In this document: positions 6,771-15,181 of the stretch, piece after piece
Numbering within the stretch: position 1 is the first letter of the stretch
How the letters are laid out: each line of letters starts with the position of its first letter
From: GCA-2746795 sp964643965
Lineage (GTDB): Bacteria; Chloroflexota; Anaerolineae; Promineifilales; Promineifilaceae
DNA: 19,777 bases
Direction: 5' to 3'
Assembly (NCBI GenBank): GCA_964643965.1
Contig: CAZXVH010000098.1
Coordinates: 1-19,777, forward strand
Notes under the pieces: generated by a model
Databases searched by the model: none
What the model was told of the DNA's origin: nothing
The model's input: the letters and a program-made list of their open reading frames with translations, nothing else
Program-made: the position numbers and the translations under genes

Positions 6771-7613
6771 ATGAAGCCAATAATTCTAATTACCGCTATC
6801 TCTCTCATGCTTAGTTTTCTATCCGGCTGTGCTACAGTTGATCCTACCAGTGAAGCTGTCAATCTGGATAAAACATTGACTATCCAAGAAAATCAGCTCA
6901 TTACCATCAAAGTGAATACGGGGCGTGTCACCATTCACGGCAGCAACAATAATCAGCTAGAAATCCAGGGAAAAATCTCATTTCCTGACAAAACAACGGT
7001 TCAAATCAATGAATCACCTGAGCAAATTACCCTTTCAGTCGAATACCGTAAATCCCCTTTCTTCTCAGCTTCGACCCCACCCGTTGAACTCGATATCATT
7101 GTGCCCAATGAGGCTTTTTTACAGTTTGAGGGGTTTGATACTGAAATCAACATCGCTGATTTTAGCGGCACGGCCGTTATCTCAGTAACAGCCGGGAATA
7201 TTCAAGCCGACCATCTAACCGGAACCATCTCGCTCCAATCCGGCCGGGGTGACATTCACCTCGCCGACAGCAGGGGTGATATTCGCGTTTTAGGCGAACA
7301 TGGTACGCTGACTGTCGTCGAATCAAATGGCGGGATCAGCATTTCCACTATCATGGGAACCATTGTTTTTATGGGTGATGTGCTTGCAGAAGACAAAGTA
7401 CATCTGGAAGTCGATCACGGCCCGGTTGAGGTGCAGTTGAGACCAACATCAGATGTGGCGCTGGCTGCTGCATCCACCAGTGGCGATGTTGCCTGCCGCC
7501 TGCCGCAACGCACCTTCACCACTTGGGGCTGCACGGCCGAACTTGGATCAGCAAACGGCCGTCTTGACATTCGTACCGTCAGCGGGCGGATCAACATCCA
7601 GCTAATCCCCTGA
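6771..7613 (+). CDS. DUF4097-like lipoprotein (beta-helical, adhesin-like)
   Basis: The only plus-strand gene. It encodes 280 residues beginning with a lipoprotein signal peptide: a short basic start, hydrophobic ILITAISLMLSFL, and lipobox LSGC with Cys20 as the acylated residue. The remainder is rich in short beta-strand repeats with Gly/Asp turns (GRVTIHGSNNN, GNIQADHLTGTI, GRGDIHLADSRGDI, NGRLDIRTVSGRINI), typical of DUF4097 right-handed beta-helix proteins. These are secreted or cell-surface proteins of undefined function. I took the ATG at 6771 over the in-frame TTG at 6765. No strong ribosome site is visible. Its 3' end overlaps the convergent ptsI gene by 12 bases. It shows no functional link to its neighbours. 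Confidence 0.75.
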   Translation: MKPIILITAISLMLSFLSGCATVDPTSEAVNLDKTLTIQENQLITIKVNTGRVTIHGSNNNQLEIQGKISFPDKTTVQINESPEQITLSVEYRKSPFFSASTPPVELDIIVPNEAFLQFEGFDTEINIADFSGTAVISVTAGNIQADHLTGTISLQSGRGDIHLADSRGDIRVLGEHGTLTVVESNGGISISTIMGTIVFMGDVLAEDKVHLEVDHGPVEVQLRPTSDVALAAASTSGDVACRLPQRTFTTWGCTAELGSANGRLDIRTVSGRINIQLIP

Positions 7614-9371
7614 TGACACCTCCAGCGTTTGCAATATATCGTGCATAAACGTTTCCACTTCCCCAGCGGTACGGCATCTGAGTGCCCCTGCCGCGATTTG
7701 CCGGGCTTGTTCATCCGTAAGAGCGCTAATTAGATATTTGGCTTCGGCAATAGCTCGCGGCGCCATGCTAAATTCATCCAGACCCAATCCTAATAAAAGC
7801 GGGATCGCCATTGGCATTCCAGCCAGCTCACCACACATGCCTATCCAACGACCGTTGGCATGTGCTGCCTCAATCGCCTGGCGGATCAGACGCAGGACCG
7901 CCGGGTGCAGCGGTTGAAACAGCTTCGCCACTTGGGCATTGCCGCGATCAACCGCCAGCGTATATTGGGTCAAATCATTCGTGCCCAAACTGAAGAAATC
8001 GGCCGCTTCCGCCAACACATCCACCAAAACGGCCGCTGCCGGTGTCTCCACCATAATCCCCACAGGCATCCTATCGTTGAAGGCCAAACCCTCAGCCGCC
8101 AATTCAAACCGAGCCTGATCCAACAGCCCTCGCGCTGCCTGGAGTTCATCCAAGCTACTGATCATGGGAAACATTAACCACACATTATGGCCAACTGCCG
8201 CCCGCAGCAGCGCACGCAATTGGGTCATGAATAATGCCGGTTCATCAAGACAGGTGCGGATTGCCCGCCAGCCCAAAAACGGATTCATTTCTTCGGGAAA
8301 TGGCAAATAGGGGGGCGGCTTGTCACCACCGATGTCCAACGTGCGCACAATAATTGGCTTTCCATCCAGTGCCGCAAAAATATCACTATAAATCTGTATC
8401 TGCTTCACTTCAGTCGGCGGCCGTGCATCATGCAGATAAAGGAACTCGGTTCGTAGCAATCCCACGCCTTCCGCGCCCAGTTCGACCGCTTCTTTGGCAG
8501 AAGCCACATCGCCGATATTGGCGGCCACTTGAATTCGACGGCCGTTTGCAGTACGCGCTTCTTGCCCTGCCAGCGCCTGCATGATCGCCAGGCGAGTAGC
8601 TTGCTGGGATTGTAATTGCCAGTAATGGGCTTGAGTCGTCTCAGTTGGCTGCACCACCAATAAACCATTTTGGCCGTCCAACATCAGCAGCAAGCCGTCC
8701 TGTACGGCCGTCATCAACTGCTCGCCCAGGCCAACAACCGCCGGAATCCCCAACGTACGGGCTAGAATGGCACTGTGAGAAGTCATTCCACCTTGCGCTG
8801 TGCAAAAGCCCTGGGTCATCTCCGGGTCAAGCGTTACCGTATCGGAGGGTGTTAGATCATCGGCGATAATAATGACCGGCTCTGTTAGGTGATCCAGCCG
8901 CATTTCCGGCAAACCAAGCAAGATGCGCAATATCCGACGTCCCACATCACGAACGTCGAGGGCGCGGGCGGCAAACATCTCATCGTCCATAGCCGCCAAC
9001 ATGTCGGCCACTGTTTCCGTCGTCTCTGTTACCGCCAGTTCAACGATCAATCCGTTTTCAACCTTCTCTACCACCCTATCAGTCAGCATGGGGTCTTCAA
9101 GCATCATCAAGTGGGCATTAAAAATAGCGGCTTCTTCATCATTGCCAGTGCGTTCTTTGATTTGCTCACGCAGAGCAGCTAATTCAACTTTGGCTTTATT
9201 GCAGGCGCTCTGGAAGCGGTCGTATTCTTTTGCAGGCGATTCCGCTTTGCGTGCCGGTATCTCCATTTTGGCTGGAACATAACAGAAGGCCGGTGCGATT
9301 GCGATGCCGCTGCTGGCGGCTATACCATTCAGCCTGAATTCAGCCATTGGCTGACGAACCTCGCTTGTCAT
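7602..9371 (-). CDS. ptsI: PTS Enzyme I (phosphoenolpyruvate-protein phosphotransferase)
   Basis: Enzyme I takes phosphate from PEP, releases pyruvate and phosphorylates HPr. The product has 589 residues, the normal family length. The active-site histidine is H199 in GGMTSHSAILARTLGIPAVVG. The C-terminal PEP-binding barrel shows LLRTEFLYLHD, VRTLDIGGDKPP, GTNDLTQYTLAVDRGN and the catalytic-cysteine loop GMCGELAG. The start overlaps the ptsH stop (ATGA, 4 bases) and is preceded by a purine-rich AAAGGGGG, so translation is coupled. An internal ATG eight codons on (MAEFRLNG) is an alternative start. It is the last gene of the long operon, with no obvious terminator hairpin, and it meets the lipoprotein gene tail to tail. 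The pyruvate it makes is the probable substrate of the E1/E2 enzyme encoded just upstream. Confidence 0.96.
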   Translation of the reverse strand: MTSEVRQPMAEFRLNGIAASSGIAIAPAFCYVPAKMEIPARKAESPAKEYDRFQSACNKAKVELAALREQIKERTGNDEEAAIFNAHLMMLEDPMLTDRVVEKVENGLIVELAVTETTETVADMLAAMDDEMFAARALDVRDVGRRILRILLGLPEMRLDHLTEPVIIIADDLTPSDTVTLDPEMTQGFCTAQGGMTSHSAILARTLGIPAVVGLGEQLMTAVQDGLLLMLDGQNGLLVVQPTETTQAHYWQLQSQQATRLAIMQALAGQEARTANGRRIQVAANIGDVASAKEAVELGAEGVGLLRTEFLYLHDARPPTEVKQIQIYSDIFAALDGKPIIVRTLDIGGDKPPPYLPFPEEMNPFLGWRAIRTCLDEPALFMTQLRALLRAAVGHNVWLMFPMISSLDELQAARGLLDQARFELAAEGLAFNDRMPVGIMVETPAAAVLVDVLAEAADFFSLGTNDLTQYTLAVDRGNAQVAKLFQPLHPAVLRLIRQAIEAAHANGRWIGMCGELAGMPMAIPLLLGLGLDEFSMAPRAIAEAKYLISALTDEQARQIAAGALRCRTAGEVETFMHDILQTLEVSSGD

Positions 9372-9646
9372 GCCCCCTTTCCAAAATTACCCTCTATCAG
9401 GCTGCATAATCCAGCGATGGCCGCCTCTGCATCTTCGCCATCCGTCTCGATGTGAATCTCGTGGTATTGCAGCACACCTAATGTTAGAATACCCAGAATG
9501 CTTTTAGCATTAACCAGAACGGTATCCTTCGTCAGGTTTTTTACCCTGACTGAAGCAGCATACTTTTTCGCCTCTTGCACAAATAATGAAGCCGGTCTGG
9601 CGTGCAAACCTACCTCATGGGTAATAACGATGCGTACTTCTGCCAT
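9368..9646 (-). CDS. ptsH: HPr phosphocarrier protein
   Basis: HPr carries phosphate from Enzyme I to EIIA. From the ATG at 9646 (GGAG 8 bases upstream; an ATG two codons earlier sits too close to it) the product has 92 residues. The phosphorylated histidine then falls at the canonical position, H15, in the motif HEVGLHARPASLFV. A serine in the context NAKSILGILTLGV (S49) matches the regulatory Ser46 region of Gram-positive HPr, so control by an HPr kinase is possible, though none is encoded here. It lies about 25 bases after the E2 gene and overlaps ptsI by 4 bases. Confidence 0.96.
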   Translation of the reverse strand: MAEVRIVITHEVGLHARPASLFVQEAKKYAASVRVKNLTKDTVLVNAKSILGILTLGVLQYHEIHIETDGEDAEAAIAGLCSLIEGNFGKGA

Positions 9647-9672
9647 AGTCATTTCTCCTCAGCATATGCCTA

Positions 9673-11028
9673 TTAATAATGAAGGATGTCCGGCGCTTCA
9701 ATAGCCTGCACAAGATCAGCCAGGAAGCGGGCTACGACAACCCCATCTAATACTCTATGATCGGCTGAAAGCGTGAGGGTCATCATCGGGCGGACGGCAA
9801 TCTCATCCTGGTCATTGACGACCACTGGTTTACGCGTAGTTTTGCCAATCGCCAGGATCGCGCTTTCCGGCGGGTTGATGATTGCTCTAAACTGATGGAT
9901 GCCAAACATGCCCAGGTTGGAGATCGTAAACGTGCCCTTCTGCACATCGGACAGGCTCAATTTGCCTACTTGTGCTCCCACAGCCAATTTCCGCAATTCG
10001 GCGCCAATCTCTCGCGTCGATTTTTGGTGAGCTTGGTGGATCACCGGCACAATCAACCCTTCATCTACCGCCACGGCCACGCCGATATTGATATCTTCCC
10101 ACAGGAGAATTTCTTCGCCGACCAGGGAAGCATTCATAAAAGGATGCCGCGTTAATGCCCAGGCAGTGACGTAAACCAACAGTGCGGTCATCGAAATTTT
10201 CTTCTCATCCTGGTCGGCAGCCCGTTTGTTTAAGCGGAAGCGTGTTGCTTCCAGGTTAGTGACATCTACTTCTACAGTTAGTGCAATATGGGGTATATCA
10301 TGAAAACTGGATTGCATCCGGTCGGCGATAGTGCGGCGCATACCGGTGAGGGGGACCGCTTGGGCCGCACGCTCGTCGGTTTGGCGCATGCTCGTCATTT
10401 GGGTTTGGGCAGGCGCTGCGGCCACAGCATGAGCCACATCTCGAACTTGAACCCTGCCTCGCGGCCCGCTGCCCGTTAGCTTCTCAAGCGCGATGACTTC
10501 TTCACGTGCCAAGCGCCGGGCGGCTGGCGATGCTGCTGTTTGGATGCGTCGGGTGGAAACGGCCGTTGCCTGGCCCATATAGCGCTCTACATCCTGACGC
10601 GTGATCCGTTGCCCGCTTGGTGATACTTGAGCCAAATCCACACCCAAGTCTTCAGCTACCCGCATGGCAACTGGCGTTGCCGCCACATAGCCTGTCGATG
10701 CACCGTTCGCTTTCTGTGGTTGGGCAGGTGGCGGCGCTTTTGGCGGTGGAGGCAGTGCGGTTGGCTCTTGTACAGCTGCCAGCGTTTCGCCTTCCTGCAA
10801 AATATAAGCGATTACGGCCGCCACCGGCACAGTCTCGCCTTCCTCAGCGCAAATCCCCGCCAGAATCCCACTGGCAGGTGCAGGAACGTCAATGACCACT
10901 TTATCAGTCTCTACGGTCAGCACAGATTCATCAAGTTCGACAAAATCGCCTTCATTTTTCAACCAGGAGCCGATAACGGCCGTTTCCTGATCCATATCAA
11001 ATTTAGGCATAAAAAAGGCTGTTGGCAT
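9673..11028 (-). CDS. pdhC: dihydrolipoamide acyltransferase (E2) with two subunit-binding domains
   Basis: The core of a 2-oxoacid dehydrogenase complex, 451 residues. Residues 1-80 are a lipoyl domain with the lipoylated lysine in ETDKVVID (K43). A Pro/Ala-rich flexible linker covers about 86-110. Two regions resemble peripheral-subunit-binding domains: 116-151 (TPVAMRVAEDLGVDLAQV, then QRITRQDVERYM) and 166-202 (SPAARRLAREEV, then GSGPRGRVQVRDV). Residues about 223-451 form the acyltransferase domain with the active site SADHRVLDGV (H424, D428). AGGAG precedes the ATG by 6 bases and overlaps the E1-beta stop region. The acyl group is probably acetyl from pyruvate. An acetoin dehydrogenase E2 is the alternative, because sequence alone does not separate them. 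One PSBD is the norm, so two is unusual. Confidence 0.93.
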   Translation of the reverse strand: MPTAFFMPKFDMDQETAVIGSWLKNEGDFVELDESVLTVETDKVVIDVPAPASGILAGICAEEGETVPVAAVIAYILQEGETLAAVQEPTALPPPPKAPPPAQPQKANGASTGYVAATPVAMRVAEDLGVDLAQVSPSGQRITRQDVERYMGQATAVSTRRIQTAASPAARRLAREEVIALEKLTGSGPRGRVQVRDVAHAVAAAPAQTQMTSMRQTDERAAQAVPLTGMRRTIADRMQSSFHDIPHIALTVEVDVTNLEATRFRLNKRAADQDEKKISMTALLVYVTAWALTRHPFMNASLVGEEILLWEDINIGVAVAVDEGLIVPVIHQAHQKSTREIGAELRKLAVGAQVGKLSLSDVQKGTFTISNLGMFGIHQFRAIINPPESAILAIGKTTRKPVVVNDQDEIAVRPMMTLTLSADHRVLDGVVVARFLADLVQAIEAPDILHY

Positions 11029-11037
11029 TGTTTGCTC

Positions 11038-12024
11038 CTAATATCGATTACTCAAAATAGCTCGCATCTCTCGCTCGACATCTTCTAGCTGGGGCACCGC
11101 GGCGCGTTCCAAATCACGATTGTAGGGGATGGGGACATCCTTGCCAGCCAGTCGCTGCGGCGGCGTGTCCATATAATCAAAAGCGCGGCTCTCGGCAACG
11201 GCCGTGATTACCTCTCCAGCCCAGCCACCAGTTTGACAGGCTTCATGGATGACCAGCAGCCGTCCCGTTTTAACCACCGATTCAATAATCGTTTCCGTAT
11301 CCAACGGCAGCAGCGTACGCGGGTCAATTACTTCAATCTCAATCCCTTCTTCCGCCAATTTATCGGCCACATGCAGGGCACGATGTACCATAATATTGGT
11401 CGCAACAACCGTTAAATCCCGCCCTTCTCGCTTGACATCGGCCACGCCAAAGGGAATGGTATAGTCCCCTTCTGGCACCTCGCCCTTCGTTTTATATAGT
11501 TGTTTGTGCTCTATAAAACAGACTGGGTTGGGATCGCGCATGGCGGTTAGAAGCAACCCCTTAGCATCATAAGGTGTGGAGGGATTGACCACTTTAATCC
11601 CGGGAAAGTGCATCAAGATGCTTTCTAATGATTGTGAATGCTGCGCTGCTGCGCCCGTCCCTGAACCGCCGGGCATACGTATCACGATGGGGACATTTGT
11701 CTGGCCACCAAACATAAAACGCATTTTGCCCGCCTGATTAGCGATTTGATCCAATGCCAGAAGCATAAAATCCATAAACATTAATTCAGCCACCGGGCGC
11801 ATACCGACCAGCGAAGCACCAATAGCGGTGGCGACGATCCCGGCTTCAGAAATAGGCGTTTCTCGTATCCGTTCTGGGCCAAACGCATCCAACATGCCAT
11901 GAGTGACACCAAAGGCCCCGCCGTAGCGTCCAATATCTTCACCGATGATGAATACACGCTCGTTGCGTTCCATCTCTTGCCAGAGTGCCTGGCGCAACGC
12001 TTCAAGATAACTGATTTCAGGCAT
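11038..12024 (-). CDS. pdhB: 2-oxoacid dehydrogenase E1 component, beta subunit (pyruvate/acetoin type)
   Basis: The beta subunit of the thiamine-diphosphate-dependent E1, 328 residues. Family motifs visible are FIIGEDIGRYGGAFGVT, RIRETPISEAGIVATAIGAS, MRPVAELMFMDF, IRMPGGSGTGAAAQHSQSLE, HFPGIKVVNPSTPYDAKG, EVIDPRTLLPLDTETI and HEACQTGGWAGEV. I chose the ATG at 12024 (MPEIS) because GGAG is 7 bases upstream; the ATG at 12030 is almost on top of it. The start lies within the end of the E1-alpha gene (8-base overlap), and the stop is 9 bases before the E2 gene. With E1-alpha it forms the alpha2beta2 enzyme that decarboxylates the 2-oxoacid and acylates the lipoyl arm of E2. Pyruvate is favoured by the neighbouring Enzyme I, but an acetoin-cleaving role cannot be excluded. 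Confidence 0.94.
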   Translation of the reverse strand: MPEISYLEALRQALWQEMERNERVFIIGEDIGRYGGAFGVTHGMLDAFGPERIRETPISEAGIVATAIGASLVGMRPVAELMFMDFMLLALDQIANQAGKMRFMFGGQTNVPIVIRMPGGSGTGAAAQHSQSLESILMHFPGIKVVNPSTPYDAKGLLLTAMRDPNPVCFIEHKQLYKTKGEVPEGDYTIPFGVADVKREGRDLTVVATNIMVHRALHVADKLAEEGIEIEVIDPRTLLPLDTETIIESVVKTGRLLVIHEACQTGGWAGEVITAVAESRAFDYMDTPPQRLAGKDVPIPYNRDLERAAVPQLEDVEREMRAILSNRY

Positions 12025-13018
12025 AAACATACTCCATTAATGTCGCCACATCCGGCTCCGGTGCGTTTTCAGCAAACATTACCGCCTGTTCGATCTTTTC
12101 CAATGCTTTTTTGTCAATTTCTTCTGCTTCTGGTTCGCTAAAAATTCCAGCCTCAACTAATTGACGCTTAAATTTGACGATAGGATCTTTACTTTTCCAG
12201 GCCTCAATTTCTTCTTTCGTGCGATAGAGGTTACGGTCGCTCTTGGAGTGACCGAAATAGCGATAAGTCTCCGCTTCCACAAAGAAGGGGCCATCGCCAT
12301 TGCGAATATGAGCCACGGCTTCGCACATTGTTTTATGCACGCCAAGCAAATCATTGCCATCAATGAAACGCCAAGGTATGCCGTATCCCTCAGCTCGTTG
12401 CGCGATTGGCAGTTTAGCCGTGACCTTGCTAACATCCATCGACATACCATATTTGTTATTCTCACACACGTATAGGATGGGTAGTTTCCACAAGGCAGCC
12501 ATATTCATCGCTTCATGGAAAACGCCTTCATTGGCGGCGCCATCGCCGAAGATAGCGACCACGATTTCCTCGCGACGCTGCATTTGTAATCCTAAACCGA
12601 CGCCAACGGCTTGGGGAATACCACCGCCAACGATGCCATTAGCGCCGAGATTGTTGGCGGTAAAATCTGCGATATGCATTGACCCACCGCGACCACGGCA
12701 GTAGCCGGTTTCTTTTCCCAGAAACTCAGCCATCATCAAATTGATATCGGCGCCTTTGGTGATGAAATGGCCGTGTCCTCGATGGTGGTTAATGAGGTAA
12801 TCATCGGGCTGCAACGCTCGACCCAAACCGACAGCCACCGCTTCTTGACCAGCCGAGAGGTGCATCGTTCCATGCACTTTGCCTAAGCCGTACAATCTGT
12901 CTGCCATGCGCTCAAACTGGCGAATTTCACACATGATTCGATACATATCAATTAATTTTTCAGGGGGAAGGTCAGAGTCTATCCTCTGTGTTTGACGTTC
13001 GACTTCTTTTTCTGTCAT
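12017..13018 (-). CDS. pdhA: 2-oxoacid dehydrogenase E1 component, alpha subunit (pyruvate/acetoin type)
   Basis: The thiamine-diphosphate-binding alpha subunit, 333 residues from the ATG at 13018 (a TTG immediately upstream is a less likely start). The cofactor motif GDG (158-160), 26 residues, NN (187-188) is intact: GDGAANEGVFHEAMNMAALW then YVCENNKYGMSM. Other signatures are MHLSAGQEAVAVGLG, HHRGHGHFITKGAD, CRGRGGSMHIAD and RYFGHSKSDRNLYRTKEEI (the phosphorylation-loop-like region). The GRGGSMHIAD stretch occurs in both PdhA and AcoA, so pyruvate and acetoin remain the two candidates. It starts 13 bases after the SorC-family regulator and overlaps the beta gene. No E3 gene follows. Confidence 0.94.
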   Translation of the reverse strand: MTEKEVERQTQRIDSDLPPEKLIDMYRIMCEIRQFERMADRLYGLGKVHGTMHLSAGQEAVAVGLGRALQPDDYLINHHRGHGHFITKGADINLMMAEFLGKETGYCRGRGGSMHIADFTANNLGANGIVGGGIPQAVGVGLGLQMQRREEIVVAIFGDGAANEGVFHEAMNMAALWKLPILYVCENNKYGMSMDVSKVTAKLPIAQRAEGYGIPWRFIDGNDLLGVHKTMCEAVAHIRNGDGPFFVEAETYRYFGHSKSDRNLYRTKEEIEAWKSKDPIVKFKRQLVEAGIFSEPEAEEIDKKALEKIEQAVMFAENAPEPDVATLMEYVYA

Positions 13019-13031
13019 CAAGATTCTCGCT

Positions 13032-14003
13032 TTACTGTTTAGATTGCTCTAGGACCGCTTTGGCTGTCACACTGTCCGTTACCAGCACATTAATATAGCC
13101 ACCGCGCAATGCGCCCAGGATGGGCTTCACTTTGGTGGGTCCTCCAGCCACGCCAATGCGAATAGGTATCAACAACAAATCTTTTGTTTGAATGGTTACT
13201 AATCGTGAGCCATACCCGGCAGCAATCCGGTGTCCTTGTATATCAAAGTTACGGCCGCATACGTCACCGACTGTCCCTTGCTCGGCCAGATAATTGAGAT
13301 CGGCTAATGAGAGATACCCCGATCGATACAGGCTGGACTGTTCCGGATCAATGCTGCCCACACCGGCCAGCAGAACGTCAGCTTTTTTGCCCAAGTTAAT
13401 AACTTCTTGCACATTCGGCGTATTAATTAATGATTCGGCAACCTGAGGCGAGGGGCAAATAAATGGCGCATTGAGGAAGAAGCCTTCACCATCTAGCTTC
13501 TCGGCTAATCTTTGTGTCAAGCTTTGCCCATTGTAGGCGTTATTTTGCGCACCCAGTGCCCCTGCGAGCTGCACTACCTTAACTGGGATGGGCTGTTCAA
13601 TGTCGAGGCTGTCGATAACGGCCGTTACCGAACTGCCCCAGGTTAGGCCCAAAATCGTGTCCGGAGCCAAATAGTTGGTTAGTATCTGCGCACCAGCTTG
13701 ACTCAGGGAGGGCAATAACCGCTTGCGATAATCACTGCTACCTATCTGGATCACGTTAACTGCTGCCAGTTCGAATCGCTGTTTCAGTTGGTTGGCCAGA
13801 GAGGTATCAAATTGCACCGGTCGGTTGATTTTTACGGTAAAAATACCCTTTTGGTAAGCTTCGGTCAACATACGCGAGACCATTGAACGCGTTACGCCAA
13901 TGGTTTCAGCAATCTCCTGCTGTTTTTTTTTCTGAAGATAATACATCTCAGCCACATCGGCTAACAAGTTCAAATGTTCTTGTGGTGTTCTTCGTTCGGC
14001 CAT
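13032..14003 (-). CDS. SorC/DeoR-type sugar-binding transcriptional regulator
   Basis: A 323-residue regulator. The N-terminal helix-turn-helix occupies about 27-50 (KQQEIAETIGVTRSMVSRML). It is followed by the SorC-family sugar-phosphate-binding domain (PF04198 type), recognisable by LGLTWGSSVTAVIDSL, VVQLAGALGA, VLLAGVGSIDPE, GDVCGRNFDIQGHRI and RIGVAGGPTKVKPILGALRGG. Such proteins bind a phosphorylated sugar and control its catabolic operon. Here the gene sits inside the operon, between the cysteine desulfurase and E1-alpha. GGAGAAAGG precedes the ATG. The best candidate target is the pair of palindromes upstream of the UroD-family gene, where it would respond to the PTS product. This link is inferred. 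Confidence 0.9.
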   Translation of the reverse strand: MAERRTPQEHLNLLADVAEMYYLQKKKQQEIAETIGVTRSMVSRMLTEAYQKGIFTVKINRPVQFDTSLANQLKQRFELAAVNVIQIGSSDYRKRLLPSLSQAGAQILTNYLAPDTILGLTWGSSVTAVIDSLDIEQPIPVKVVQLAGALGAQNNAYNGQSLTQRLAEKLDGEGFFLNAPFICPSPQVAESLINTPNVQEVINLGKKADVLLAGVGSIDPEQSSLYRSGYLSLADLNYLAEQGTVGDVCGRNFDIQGHRIAAGYGSRLVTIQTKDLLLIPIRIGVAGGPTKVKPILGALRGGYINVLVTDSVTAKAVLEQSKQ

Positions 14004-14050
14004 CGTTACCTTTCTCCGGAAACAACTTTACTAAATATTTATGCAAAGCT

Positions 14051-15181
14051 TCACTGAACTATTTTGGAAAGAATCGTTATGAACTGGTCAACTTCGTTCT
14101 CAGTGGAAGGATAGCCCAATGAAATGCGCAAGGTTCCTTCAATTTGCTCCGGTGGCAGGTGCATGGCCGTCAATACATGGGATGGGGCAATGGTTTCGGA
14201 TGTGCAGGCGGATCCGATAGAAACGGCTACCCGCATCTGGTTGAGCTGGAGCAGCATCATCTCGGCATTGGCGCCAGGGAAACTGACGGAAAGAATGTGC
14301 GGGCAAACGGCCGTTTCTGATCCATTGATGATTAGATCAGGAATATATTGACGTAAACCGTCTATCAAACGTTGCCGCATATGGGATAAACGGCCGTACT
14401 CTTTCTGTTTGTGTTTAGATACAAGGTTGATGGCTGCTCCCAAACCAACAATGCCGGGTACATTCTCCGTTCCGGGTCGCAAGTTATTTTCCTGCGAGCC
14501 GCCATACATCATCGGGTTGATGGCCGTCCCTTCCCGAATATACAAAGCGCCAACCCCTTTGGGACCATAAACCTTGTGGGCAGACAGCGAAAGCAAATCC
14601 ACAGCCAGATTTTCTACATTAACATCCAGTAATCCCAACGCCTGAACCGCATCTGTGTGCAGTAAAACTCCTTTTTCTTGGGCGATGCGGCCGATTTCGG
14701 CGATAGGTTGGATCGTTCCCATCTCGTTATTGACCATCATGACAGAAATCAGCACAGTATCGGGGCGAATTGCCTGATGCACAGAATCGGGACTAACGAA
14801 CCCCTGCGTATCAACCGGCAAATAGGTGACGGCATAACCTGCATGCTCCAGGTGTTGCGCCGTATGCAAAATAGCATGATGTTCAACGGCCGTTGTAATC
14901 AAGTGAGCATTCCCAGGCAAATAGCGGCGCATAACCCCTGACAAAGCCCAATTATCCGCCTCAGTGGCCCCGCTCGTGAAGTAGATTTCATCGGCTCGGC
15001 AGCCGATTCCCTCAGCCACTTGAATTCGCGCTTGCCGTAGGGCTTGCGCCGCCTCCTGACCCATCGAATGCATGCTGGATGCATTGCCAAACTGGCCGTC
15101 CAAGGTCGGCAGCAGCGCTTCGCGCACATCGGGGTGAACGGGTGTCGTGGCGCAATAGTCCAGGTAGATACGGTCGTTCAT
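14051..15181 (-). CDS. cysteine desulfurase (NifS/IscS family)
   Basis: A pyridoxal-phosphate enzyme that removes sulfur from cysteine as an enzyme-bound persulfide. The 376-residue product has FTSGATEADNWAL, TAVEHHAIL (H101 stacks on PLP), VNNEMGTIQPI, HTDAVQALG, the PLP lysine K203 in LSLSAHKVYGPKG, and the catalytic cysteine C326 in SIGSACTSETIAPSHVL. The N-terminus has YLDYCATTPV where most homologues have YLDNAATTP. The start overlaps the stop of the preceding EIIB-like gene (ATGA, 4 bases), so the two are translationally coupled. No iscU, tusA or thiI partner is present, and its placement in a sugar PTS operon is unexplained. It may serve lipoate or Fe-S synthesis for the E2 and corrinoid enzymes, or use the upstream small protein as a sulfur acceptor; both are speculation. 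Confidence 0.93.
   Translation of the reverse strand: MNDRIYLDYCATTPVHPDVREALLPTLDGQFGNASSMHSMGQEAAQALRQARIQVAEGIGCRADEIYFTSGATEADNWALSGVMRRYLPGNAHLITTAVEHHAILHTAQHLEHAGYAVTYLPVDTQGFVSPDSVHQAIRPDTVLISVMMVNNEMGTIQPIAEIGRIAQEKGVLLHTDAVQALGLLDVNVENLAVDLLSLSAHKVYGPKGVGALYIREGTAINPMMYGGSQENNLRPGTENVPGIVGLGAAINLVSKHKQKEYGRLSHMRQRLIDGLRQYIPDLIINGSETAVCPHILSVSFPGANAEMMLLQLNQMRVAVSIGSACTSETIAPSHVLTAMHLPPEQIEGTLRISLGYPSTENEVDQFITILSKIVQ

Larger units (their letters stand above)
2037..14894. repeat. dispersed 10-bp palindrome AACGGCCGTT, 12 exact copies
   Basis: Exact copies start at 2037, 2779, 2881, 2986, 3288, 4663, 5644, 10558, 10975, 13617, 14306 and 14885. All are inside coding regions. Chance expectation for one given 10-mer in a window this size is about 0.02. 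Many one-mismatch relatives (ACGGCCG-core) are also present, for example near 7170, 8537, 8703, 11198, 14389 and 17735. Flanking bases are not conserved, so these are not copies of a longer mobile repeat. The span given covers the first to the last exact copy. Confidence 0.9.

Noticed and set aside
9673..13018. Branched-chain 2-oxoacid dehydrogenase instead of a pyruvate/acetoin type
   Set aside because: The E1-alpha GRGGSMHIAD and E1-beta PGGSGTGAAAQHSQSLE stretches and the PTS context fit the pyruvate/acetoin group better. No branched-chain catabolic genes are nearby.
2037..14894. AACGGCCGTT copies as a mobile repeat, or as operator sites for one regulator
   Set aside because: All exact copies are inside genes and have unrelated flanks. 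A transposed repeat would share flanks, and operators would favour intergenic positions.
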